From contig OV121081.1 in assembly GCA_921293015.1 (NCBI GenBank), positions 50,679,877 through 50,743,876 on the forward strand: a stretch of 64,000 nucleotides of DNA, read 5' to 3'. The translations under genes and the position numbers were made by a program. This DNA comes from Phorcus lineatus (Eukaryota > Mollusca > Gastropoda > Trochida > Trochidae). Below the pieces are notes generated by a model that made no database searches, was not told the origin of the DNA, and saw only the letters and a program-made list of their open reading frames with translations. Each line of letters starts with the position of its first letter. The stretch's first letter is position 1. This document shows positions 1-10,313 of the stretch, piece by piece.

Positions 1-93
1 AATATATCATATCCACCACGCATCACTCCACGAGTCAATGAAATATTGTCGTAAGGCAGTCATACTTAGTTTCATATTTCTGTTTGTCCTCAG

Positions 94-442
94 GTCGACA
101 CAGAAGGATGAAATGTGCAACTTCTACATCATGTACTCGGTGAAGGGAGACAGAATCATGAAGGAGAACTACTGCTTCAGTGCTGGACCTCCCCAGTGGA
201 GCTGGAAGGACGAGGCGGAGAGCATGGCCCTTGAGAACATGCCAGAAGACGTCAGCACCGTGCCAGACTCCTCAGAACCGTTGAAGGAGACTGTTGATGA
301 CGTGAATGAAAACGGAGAGTTCTTGGAGACGGTGATGGAGGAGATGAAGCCGAGGGATCTGGAGGACTTCATCCAGGAGCTGGAGGAGGAGCAGGAGAAG
401 GAGAGGGCCTTGAGGGATTACTACAACTACAACGGCTACTAG
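94..442 (+). CDS. Terminal exon of a peptidylglycine alpha-hydroxylating monooxygenase (PHM)-like gene
   Basis: PHM is a copper- and ascorbate-dependent enzyme of the secretory pathway that hydroxylates glycine-extended peptides in the first step of C-terminal amidation. A pyrimidine-rich tract ending in CAG at 91-93 is the intron acceptor. The exon begins with one base completing a codon, then runs 115 codons to TAG at 440-442. Its start carries DEMCNFYIMYS, matching the end of the PHM catalytic core, where the Met of DEMC is a ligand of the catalytic copper and the Cys is in a disulfide. After about 50 residues the protein becomes a low-complexity acidic tail rich in Glu and Asp, ending NYNGY. 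No lyase (PAL) domain follows, so this would be a monofunctional PHM. Earlier exons lie outside the window. The alternative is another member of the DBH/MOXD family, but DEMCNFYIMY fits PHM best. Confidence 0.75.
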
Positions 443-454
443 GCGCGGGGCAAA

Positions 455-489
455 GGGAGATAATCATAAACATCTTGGAGTTATCTCCC
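455..489 (+). other. Short inverted repeat in the PHM 3' UTR
   Basis: GGGAGATAA at 455-463 is matched by TTATCTCCC at 481-489, giving a 9-bp perfect stem with a 17-nt loop just after the stop codon. The arm belongs to a word, AAGGGAGATAAC, that recurs through the window, so this may be a chance pair of that common word rather than an RNA element. Confidence 0.4.
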
Positions 490-2060
490 TGTGCAGTTTG
501 TCAATCGTGTGAAGAGATAGACTGATTTTGGTTTGATTGCAGATAATTTTAATATCTTATTATGAATTTAGGGAAACTTTTGGAAAGAAACTTAATCTTT
601 TGAAAATGTTTAATGGGATAAAAAAACTGACTTTCCTTATACAAAAAGTGCTATCTTAATTCAAAGAGTTGGTTATGGAATGAAGTCATGCTTATGGATG
701 AGCATATCGCTGTGTTTCCTTAACAGTAACTTTATTGTAGATACTTTCTGTAGGACAATGTCTCCTGTCATCGTTATTAGCTTGTCTTTGTGCACGTACG
801 ATCTATGTCTGCTCAGAAAGACTTCAGGAGATGTAACAACACTTTCTTGTATGTAGAAGCGAGATTTGTGATTATACTTTTCCCTCTGTCACAATACTTG
901 CTTTTATAAGCATGCTTCCAACATCTATTACAACTATCCATTTTTGTGTTCTTTCTTGTTTCTCTGCACGTACTTATATCATTATATAAGAACAAGGAAA
1001 TTATCTTGTAGACGTGATTTGAACTATCAATTTTTCATTCGTAGGAAAACTACAGCCTATGGTTGGTGTAATTAGAACCCCTAAAATCGCGTTTTGAAGT
1101 TAAAAATGGATTTATAGCATTTGCTATCCAAATATAAATGGAAAAAACTTATTTTTGGATTATATTACAGAAAAAAATCTTCGTTGTTAGATATATCTTT
1201 ACGAAGTCAAAACTGTAAATAAACTTATTTAATGAGGTCTGCCAATAGACTTTTTGAGGACGATTGTCTCCCTTTGTTGCTCAATGTCTTCTTGCTTATT
1301 TCCTGTACAGTGAGTCCCCTGGTGCTGTAGATACGTCAGAGATATAATATATGTATTAATATATAAATGTCCGCACAGAGATATATATTTATTTTGAAAT
1401 GAAAACGGGTTAATATGATAAATGTACAGCATTTATAGAAAATTTATTGTTATTATTCCTAATTGAAACTTCATTCCAAGAGATATATATTAAATTTGAA
1501 TATTGCATTTTCGTGAACAGAATTAGTATCAATGATTCAATGCTGATTATAAACTGTTATCATTGACATATGTAAATGCAATACTCAGATGATTTCGTCT
1601 GTCTCAATAAACTATCCGGGAATTTATTACTTTCTGTTCTTTTTCTCCCTGTCGTAAATGATATTCCTTTGGCGGTTTGCATTAAGACACGATCTTTTCT
1701 AGTCAAGAGTGGAAAAACATGAAAATCATGTTTATACTTTTCGATAGAAAAGGACACAGCAGTAAAACCTTGAAATCTAGGTAAGTAATAACGGACGAGA
1801 CTTATAACATCAAACTTAACAGAGATTGAGATTTAAAAGTTTTTTTTAAGCATATACGCCAACTTTATACTTAACTTAAATGCGAGCCATTTATCGTTAG
1901 TACTTAGAGGTATATAATTGTTGGTGTAAAATACGTTTGAAAATAGATAATTCGATGGTGATCATTAAGGACACATTATTTTTAATGGTACATTTATCCT
2001 AATTTGTTTTAAGCTTCTGAACTAAGTTTTGCAGTTGTTTTGAAAATAAAAATAGGCTCA
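490..2060. other. AT-rich stretch between convergent genes, no gene seen
   Basis: This holds the 3' UTR of the PHM-like gene and the downstream side of the PEBP-like gene. The open frames here are short, AT-rich and without recognisable motifs. I could not place a polyadenylation site with confidence. Confidence 0.5.
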
Positions 2061-4339
2061 CTAAAATACCACATTACCAATGAAACCAACAACGACATCA
2101 AACATCAAATACATGACAACCACAAGAACAACGTAAACGTAAGGGAAGACTTGGTGTTCACTCCGAAACTGGAATACTGCAACCGGTTCACCGAGATGGT
2201 TTGCACTTTGAAATATTGTTCTGTTGAATCCAGCTCTGTTATTAGGTGAGTTGTAATCCAGATCCGGAATGCGCGAGTCCGTCCAGGTGTAAAGAAAAAA
2301 CTGGTATCGGTGTATGCCTCTGGGAGGTGCAGGCGGATGGTAGTCTGAATGTGATAAGAAAACCTACTTAAGTAAAAAAATAATGTAGTCACAGAAAACG
2401 TACTTCAAGGTAAATTTCTTTAATTTTAAGTGTTTCAGTCAGTTGCCAGGCTATCGGCCCACTCAAAATGACGTGTGAAATTGTTCATTGCATATACAGA
2501 TCAGCATTACTATACAAAGATAATAAGTAATCTTTGCTGCTATGAATACAAAATAATTATTTACATCTAAAAACATGATTATTAGTATTGAAGAGTTGTT
2601 TCTGTTTATTTAGGTAAATAAAACTGGTATGACAAGTTTTCTAAAACTGTCCTTGATTGGACAATGTGCGCGGAAATGGCACTCACCTTTAAAGGGGGGG
2701 GGGATGTTGTTAGAGTCAAATATGTCAAATTTCATAACAGGTGTTATTTTATCGAGAAGTAATGGTTGTTTCAGAAAATGGGAATCCCAATGCTTATCAG
2801 TTCAATATAGCACAAAAATCAGGTCAGTGTCGTGATTTGTGATTGAAAACCGGACAGTGGCCAATGACTCAAACGTTATTACGGAAACTTAATTACAGAC
2901 CACACAACGTTAAATATTAGTTGACAGTGTCAAGTAGGTCATTTAACTAAAATACACCTTAACTGTACACATCATTTCGAATTCTGTACATTTATTGAGT
3001 CGTTTTCCGATTATCTTTGAAAACAAGAAATTGTCGATTCGTACTAAAGCAACATTAAAAATCACTCTGTGTCACTTTTATATATAGATTTAGAAATAAA
3101 GGACAAAGTCTATAAAAACCCATTAACGTTCGAGTTTGCCACATCATGTGGTTCAATCTGACAATTAGGCACTGCATTCATCTTTACTTACTTAATGCAT
3201 CATTGGTGGGAATAAGAACACCATTTATCTGAAAGAAAGATTAACAATTTATATAAAACACTAAGCCAAAACATAGATAAAGAAAACTTTTGTAAATATA
3301 TAATGCTTCCAATAATTATCTATTCTTCTTTAATATCTAATTAAAATTCCAAAGGACAGGTGCCACAACCGGTGCTGAATACTGTTCACATTGAAAACGA
3401 AAAGCAGCTATAATCACTGGTCATACATAATTTATTCATCTTTTTCATATTTTTCTTTTGACTTCATTGATGTTCATATGAAATATCGAAAGTTAGCTAC
3501 TTTTGTATCAAGGCACTTACCCATGTTACTATAGTTACATAATGAAGCACGTGCTCCATAGTGACGTCAGGAGGGGCACACGGGTATGGTGCATCCGGGT
3601 CTATCATGATTAGCAGAAAATGCTGGTCCTGTGCAATATCATTAAAAGGAACATTCAAAGTTCATCCTATCGACGTCTCCATATTAATAACAAACCTACA
3701 CCTTAAAATATTTAACGAAATGGGTTCCATGCATCTTCCTACGCAAAGCTTAACTATTGCCAGTCTCGAACTGTCCAAGTTAACCCTTGCTGCCGACATA
3801 CGACTTTCCTGTGCTGATACCAGCGCCCCCTCTGGCGATTTTTAGTAATCTCCAGTTACCTCCCTTACCCTAACCAATCGGTGACGCCGTATCATTTGCG
3901 TGATAATCAAAATGGCTGCGCCCATAGAAAGTGACCTGATCGATCAGATTACTAAGAAGTTTGCATTGCAAACCTTTCAAACAAGAAGATTCAGTTTATA
4001 AATGTATTGATGGACGGAAAAGATGTTTTTGTTGTTATTAGGACCGGTTTTGGTAAATAAATAACATATGACTGCGCCCCTTATATTTTTTCAAATGGAA
4101 GTATGTAGGCCCATTTATCGTGGTCGTTACCATTATATAATTGTATTTTTTCATCAAATAAGTACAGAAGCTGAAAAAATTTCCTGGAAAATATGTGAAA
4201 ATCAAATATATAGGGGAGAAATATCTTTAGACATACAATGAATAGTATACAGGCCCGTAGCACCAATTTCGAGAGTGGGGGGCTGAAATTAGAGATTTGC
4301 TAGCTCATTTGGGGGAGGGGGGGGGGGGGGGGGGGGTGA

Positions 4340-4380
<41 letters not shown>

Positions 4381-6030
4381 ATCTCAATCTGCAGAAAAGG
4401 GTCAGATGCCTCAAGAAACTTAAAATATTCTATTTTTTCATTCAAACACTGAAATAAAGAGCAAAAAAAGTTGCTTTATACCCCTAAAATTAGTGGGGGG
4501 GTGGGGGGGGGGGGCTATCTTTGTCATGTGCACAAGTCTCATTTTTTATTATCCAACTGTTCACAAACACACGTACAAGCCAAACGGGAAACATTTCATG
4601 GAGAGAGAATAAGTTTTATATCAAGGCACATACGTAGTAACCAAAGTAATATTTTCAAAAATGAAAATGACCCAATCAAATCAGTGAAAATGGAAGTAAA
4701 TATAACAATTGTTTTACTTTTTTAAATTTTTTTTATTGACGACATGATATTTAAATGGTACACGTCAACATACCTGGTTTTTGACTGCGAGAAGTAAAGT
4801 TTTATGAGAGTAACGTTTACTACCGCGATACAACGAGGTCACAGGCTACTACATTTCGAGTGTTATGACATCGCGAGATGTTCAAATTTTATCGGTTCAT
4901 TTATGTAAAATTTAATCAATGTTTCAGTTCAACGGGTATTCAATAACGTTTTTGCAAGCACAAAAGATAAAACAATTGTACGATGACAGGAAATAAAGTC
5001 TTGCCGGGCGTAGTGCATCGAGTCGGTGCTTCAAATCAGGGTCAAGTTTATCGATTTTGATTAGTTTACCGAAGCAATTTAAGAATAAATTCTTTGACAG
5101 GCCGCTGTCCGCTATAGGGTTGTAGTAAAATAATAACCCAAATTGACTATAACCATAAATGAACTTGAATATATTGTTCATCGCTTTGGAGGCGGCACTT
5201 TCTCTTTACAAATCTTTCAGTCGACGGACTGCGACATGGGCGCATCCATGTTTGTTCGAGTGCCCGGATTTAGCTTTTGCTAGGAGCTTTCTGATTGGAC
5301 TATCTAATTCCTTTGCAGTGAGTTAGAGAGCGAGCACAGGAAAGTCGTATGTCGGCAGCAAGGGTTAACTTGGACAGTTCGAGACTGGCAATAGTTAAGC
5401 TTTGCGTAGGAAGATGGGTTCCATGATGATTTCAATCCTTTAGATAAACATATATATTTGGCACACTAGTTATCTTACGCCGGAATTCTTAAACTGAATA
5501 GGTGTTGAATATGTAGAAGGGGATAAAAGGATATGCTTTTAGATTGCTTTTACAATATATATAGATTATTATACGTTTAATTAATGTACTTAAAGCTATG
5601 TGGAAAATACATCACCACATATCTGTCTATCAGGTACTAATGAATAACAACAACCTGTGCAAGAAAACAACAACAAATAAACCAGTACTGTAGTAATACT
5701 TTTACGTTTTGAGTAAATACTTACCCATTTGGAGTGAGCGAAATGTACTTTAGGGGCTCGTAATGTATCCTCTCTAGATACTTTTTCATTACAGTGTATT
5801 CTTCTATCATTGAAGTAGACGGTCAATTTTGGTAGAGTCGGATGCGCGCACAACACATGGTCTTGGTAACACGGATCTCTTGGGTCGGGGTGCAGCACAG
5901 TCGGAACTGTTGAAAACTGACAACCACACATACTTGCACATGTTATCAGCAACAGTCCAACCTGAACTATGAATACCTTGAGTCCCTTCGTAAGTAAATT
6001 AATTTGATCTAAATGCACACACATGTACAT
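2061..6030 (-). CDS. Secreted phosphatidylethanolamine-binding protein (PEBP) family gene, four exons
   Basis: PEBP proteins bind anionic ligands in a small conserved pocket. The exons are 5725-6030, 3521-3628, 3192-3228 and 2061-2344, all with GT-AG borders and matching phases (0, 0, 1). Exon 1 encodes a hydrophobic signal segment (LKVFIVQVGLLLITCASMCG, about residues 17-36) and the first strands (KLTVYFNDRRIHC). Exon 2 gives the family signature as LLIMIDPDAPYP followed by EHVLHYVTIVTW. Exon 3 is only 37 bp (INGVLIPTNDAL). Exon 4 gives the second signature, YHPPAPPRGIHRYQFFLY, then FQSANHLGEPVAVFQF. The Asp, His and Tyr pocket residues are present. After the domain comes a hydrophobic segment of about 27 residues (VFPYVYVVLVVVMYL onwards), unusual for PEBP, which could be a membrane anchor. 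Start choice is uncertain: Met1 and Met3 are both possible. A MULE-like element sits in intron 1. Confidence 0.85.
3732..5416. mobile_element. MULE-like DNA element with ~90-bp terminal inverted repeats and 9-bp target duplication
   Basis: The first ~90 bp, beginning CATCTTCCTACGCAAAGCTT, reappear in reverse complement at the right end (about 5330-5416), nearly identical. The direct repeat GGTTCCATG flanks the element at 3723-3731 and 5417-5425. Long inverted ends with a 9-bp target duplication are typical of Mutator-like elements. No transposase is visible inside, so it is non-autonomous. It interrupts intron 1 of the PEBP-like gene and carries a long poly-G tract. Confidence 0.75.
4310..4379 (+). 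repeat. Poly-G tract of about 70 bp
   Basis: This is an almost pure G run interrupted by single A or T bases. A second shorter run lies at about 4495-4514. Such tracts can form quadruplexes and are prone to length errors in assembly. Confidence 0.9.
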
Positions 6031-6351
6031 TTGCTTAAAGAAGGCATGTTACCTAACCTGTTCCCTGATCATGAAAAGACTATACTGTCCTGAAGGTAAC
6101 GGTGATCCACTGATATGTTGAGCTCGTTTGTTTAGGGAAAGGATATAAAAAATCGACTCCCTGTGTTGAAAACTGCTGTGAAATTAACCGCGATTGTGTG
6201 GTTAAAAGACTCGGACAACACACTTCATTGACAATAACACTTTAAATTCACGTACAAAGGATTCTTACTACTTTCATGTATTTATAGATAATTAAACGAT
6301 ACGTTTAGTGTTCGAAGAATAAGTGATCTAGGTGCATTTTCCCCTTAGCAA

Positions 6352-6399
<48 letters not shown>

Positions 6400-6862
6400 T
6401 TATTTGTCTTTGGTTTCAGTTTTACAAATATGTACAAATATATACTTCTTAGAAAAATGTGTGAGAATAAATTGTTTTACATCAAATATACCTTCAATAA
6501 AGTAGCCTTCAGCGAAAAAGACGAATAAAACTATATCCTTATCGCTTTGTTTCATCTCTCTATTTCTATTCAATATTAGCGTTTCATCAATTTCGCATGC
6601 GTTTAAAGACTACTATACTAAACATACAATTAAAAAAACTTGTTTCAAGATAACTATCACCTTTGAAACTTATTCTAAAACCTTCAGCTGCGCATTATTG
6701 CCTCAATAAGGGAGATAACCATTAAACATTACAGTCAGAGAAACATTTTTGGAATGATTGCATTGTGTATGTCATCTGCGACTGGCGTCATGATTAGTTA
6801 TACCTTTTGGTTTAGCTGTTCAACAACTAGCACAACAGTGCATAATCTACATGTAAGATTGA
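6031..6862. other. Upstream region of the PEBP-like gene, no gene seen
   Basis: This is 5' flank of the - strand PEBP-like gene. It contains the TA microsatellite at 6354-6399 and sequence shared with copy B from about 6205 onward. I found no convincing core promoter element. Confidence 0.5.
6354..6399. repeat. (TA)n microsatellite
   Basis: Uninterrupted TA dinucleotides. The corresponding place in copy B (near 31.69 kb) has only a short remnant, so the tract expanded or contracted after the duplication. Confidence 0.9.
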
Positions 6863-7930
6863 ATGACTTTCAATCTACGTAAATCAAGCCCATGGTGCCT
6901 ATCACAACCATCACTTAATACAGACTTTACCTCATTGGATGACAAACAAATGAACCCAGTCATCATCAATACAATTGCTGAAGACATCATCGACACAAAC
7001 TACTCCGGATTCACCCATATTTGTACAGATGTTTCGAAAGGTCTATTATCAGGGCATGTTGGTGCCGCGTTTTATGTTTCCGTTTGTATCTGTTATGTAT
7101 CTGTTTTTGCAAAAGAATTAACTGCGATTCTTAAAGCATTGCTCTGGGTTAAAAAAACATGACCGGAGTCAATCGTTTTTCTAATTCTTTGATCGCTGGT
7201 GGGATCGTACTTTTGAGGTAGCTGTCCTTCGCTTCGCGCGACCATATAGGTCCGTAAATCACGTATTCAGGTACCTAATTCTACTGCTGGGTGGATTTGA
7301 TGCAATGTGGATAAAGTGCCTTGCCCAAGGCAAGTAAGTGTGTAGCCACGGTCACATATATTTGGTGTCTCCCCCTGGATTCGAAATTGGGCCATTGGCG
7401 TGATGGGCCAGCGCGTTGACCACTACACCACAGTGTGTACACAATCAGTCAGGAATACAAGGTCAACGCAGTGATATCCTATTTGAGATATTCAATGTCG
7501 ATAATTTTAAATGACATCCATATCAGTTGTGACAACGTATGGGTTCCTGCACACGTTGGTCTCGTTGGTATCGAGACAGCAGATCACCTTGCCATATCTG
7601 TACTTAAAAGAACAGAAATCAAGCTTGAAAAATTATGGTCAAAGAAGATTTCTCATAGATATATAAGGCAATCTGTCAACAATGGCAAACTGACTGGGAT
7701 TCCTGTGCCAATGTCAGTCAGACACATGTACAACCTTTGTCCTGAAGTTGACAAACATTTAAAGATTCATCGTCGAAACCGGAGAGACGAAGTTATCCTT
7801 ATGCGTTGCAGACTCGGCCAATGTGGCTTAAATGCATGCAAACGTATTCTAGGATATATCTCCTAAATGGCATCATTTTCCAAGCAATTCTCAAGAAACT
7901 GCAATTCACTTTTTGATTGAGTGTTTAAGA
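6863..7930 (+). pseudogene. RNase H and C-terminal relic of a non-LTR retrotransposon, copy A
   Basis: The first frame (6863-7162) reads NTIAEDIIDTNYSGFTHIC, GHVGAAFYV and ELTAILKALLW, the layout of a retroelement RNase H domain. A second frame (7435-7863) continues with VWVPAHVGLVGIETADHLAI, the last RNase H motif, then RRDEVILMRCRLGQCGLNAC. The following sequence to about 7930 resembles the zinc-knuckle end (HFLIEC-like) in another frame. A SINE separates the two parts, and frameshifts and stops break the rest. It was present before the segmental duplication, since copy B carries it at 32.0-32.95 kb. I-clade/Nimb affiliation is an inference from the terminal RNase H. Confidence 0.7.
7190..7436 (-). 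mobile_element. tRNA-derived SINE inserted in the RNase H relic
   Basis: On the - strand the element opens with GTGTAGTGGTCAACGCGCTG, an A-box-like tRNA segment, followed by a B-box-like TTTCGAATCC. It then has CTTGGGCAAGGCACTTTATC and GGTACCTGAATACGTG, shared in part with the SINE at 28975-29165. The matching place in copy B (about 32450) lacks the insertion, so it entered after the duplication. Confidence 0.65.
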
Positions 7931-10313
7931 CACAATGAATCATGTTGTAACATCGACATCAAGCACCTTCAATCTTAGGGCTATTCTTGGAGAAAATTTA
8001 ATGTTCGGCAACATTCAAAGAGCCCTCTTAAAGTTCTTACAAATCACGAGCAATCATGGTTTCATAATTCTCTCCCTAAAAAGGTAGCTCCGTCATTAAT
8101 TCCCATACAACCTCTGTTATAATAAAAGCTCTTATCGAGCTTCAGTTTCCCCTAGAGGCACAATATTACAACTTAAACTACCTTGCAATATTTCAGCCAA
8201 AGAAAACATCGAATGCATGAATAACATATTTGTTGTCACACAGTCCTATGCAATGATGCAGTCGCAAAATGAGGCATATGCGTTCTGTAAGGAAGACTCA
8301 AAGGGCAAGGGCATATTCGAATAAGGTTTTGCTTTTTGAAAGCTTACGGAAATAACTTAGGAGATTTGAATGATACTTTGAAACGGCGTCACTGATTGCA
8401 AACTTACATTGATTGCATCCAATCAGGTTTCTAGACCGAGAGACGTTCGAGAGAGGTTGGCTAGGAATTTCTGACGCAGCTCCCTCTGTTGTACCATCAC
8501 GTACCTACATTGTGTTATTTCAATATCATTGTTGGTTAATTACCGCTTGAGAGAATTAATCTCTATCGCCTGAATTAATCTACAGACCTTCTGTGAATTG
8601 GTGCCAAGTCACTCGATGGAGGTGATATGACCAAATACTTTTATTTTGATTACCACATGTAGATTGTGAGAACTAGGTTAAACTATTGAAATATTATCCA
8701 TTGTATAACTGTGAATTAGTGCCTCAGCACTTGATTGAAGGGAGATAACCTAGTCATATGTTTGATTATATGTGTGTAGGTCAGTGGCCGAAACATCGCC
8801 CCTGAATCAACCTATATACCTACCATAAAAACAAGAAATATATTGAAACACATATTTTTCAAATATGACTAAAATCTAACTGTTGTGTGACCTACTGAAA
8901 GCAAGAATTGAGTATAGGTAGACATAAATAGATAAATGTCCCAATTACTCTTTACACTTCATCATGATCAATATTAAACCCTAAAGAACAAGTACACGGA
9001 TTTTGACATTATGAAAATGTAGATTTATTTTAAAGTATTGATACAAGTCAGAAGAATGGAAGATTCATCCATTCATTTCTAAAGTAGATAAACATAACGA
9101 ACGAATGATAGGATTTCATATATCATATTAGACGAACACGAAGTATGGTAAGTCTGTTAGTTTTGCAAAATCAAAGAAGAAATTTAACAGCAACGTATTA
9201 CTTCAAACATAATAAAGTAAAAATAATAAAAATACATAAGTGTTTACCAGAAGTGACACCGAGATAGACACATACTGGTTAAAATGGCTTACGTGCATAT
9301 CAGTATATCATATGTACTGAATTCAAATTCATTCAACTCGCATACTCCGGAAATGCTAAACATACATCTGCTTGCTCTTTTATAACGATAAAATTCCTCA
9401 AATTATATTTAGAAGCCGAAGTTATCCGCCAAAGAGATATTGACAAACTTATATCACGTAACACTACTAACCTTATTCAAGGCGTCTATACACATTATTT
9501 CAGTTTTTAAGACCTTATGTTCCTGGAGAAGACAAAACTAGTATTAACTACGTGGCCACTTTGGCCAAGAGTCACCTAAAGTTTGGTCTCTACTGTTTCT
9601 AAGAAAATGTATGTAATTTTGGTTTAGTTTAGGCGTCAATAACGTAACTTTAGCATGACAAATACATCTTAGATTGTCCACAAATATCCTTTTTTGAACT
9701 TAGTTAAGGTACAATGCATCTTCACTTCGGTACCGAAACTTCAATATTATTCTTTTAGTTTAAGAATGGCTACGGTGCCTCATTGACATCCCAAATTTAA
9801 TGATATTGCACTGGGATACGCAGGTATGTGAACAAACTTCCGGTATGTAGCTGTAACTGTCAGTACATCTTGATAAGATAATAGTATTGACACTGTTTGA
9901 CATTTTGTACCCAAACGACATTCTCTATGTCACTTTAAAGGTGCTGTAGCACATTGTGGATATATAGAGTGATCTCACGAAAACTAAAATAAATGTTTCC
10001 ATTTGCATGACATTGTCTTTTTATCAAAAGAAGCAGTTTTAAAACAAACATATCGTAATCGGTTAAGTTATGCCCATCCATTTCTCTATCTCAAATGATT
10101 AAAAGGTGTTTACTTAAAAATGGCCGCCAATAGTTTTTGCTTGATACATGATTATTTCCTCTACGACTACAGATAATCGGGAAGGGAAATGAAATGTTTA
10201 ACCCCCTGACATTTGACGTAAACTAATGTTTATTTGGGAAATTAAAGAAATAATCTTTCAAAAACGTGTGCCTCTCTAATGATCTATTTCGCAGTTGAGT
10301 TCTGTGAGTAATA
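7931..10313. other. Intergenic stretch between receptor and PEBP-like genes, no gene seen
   Basis: No coding signal is recognised. It contains an AAGGGAGATAAC-type word near 8738 and several patches matching copy B at 33.5-36.6 kb, in part rearranged in order. Confidence 0.5.

Noticed and set aside
3561..3845. + strand frame of 94 codons
   Set aside because: It is antisense to PEBP exon 2 and runs into the terminal repeat of the MULE-like element.
6863..7866. Two-exon host RNase H gene
   Set aside because: The two parts are split by a SINE, not an intron, with further frameshifts; it is a retroelement relic that was duplicated with its surroundings.
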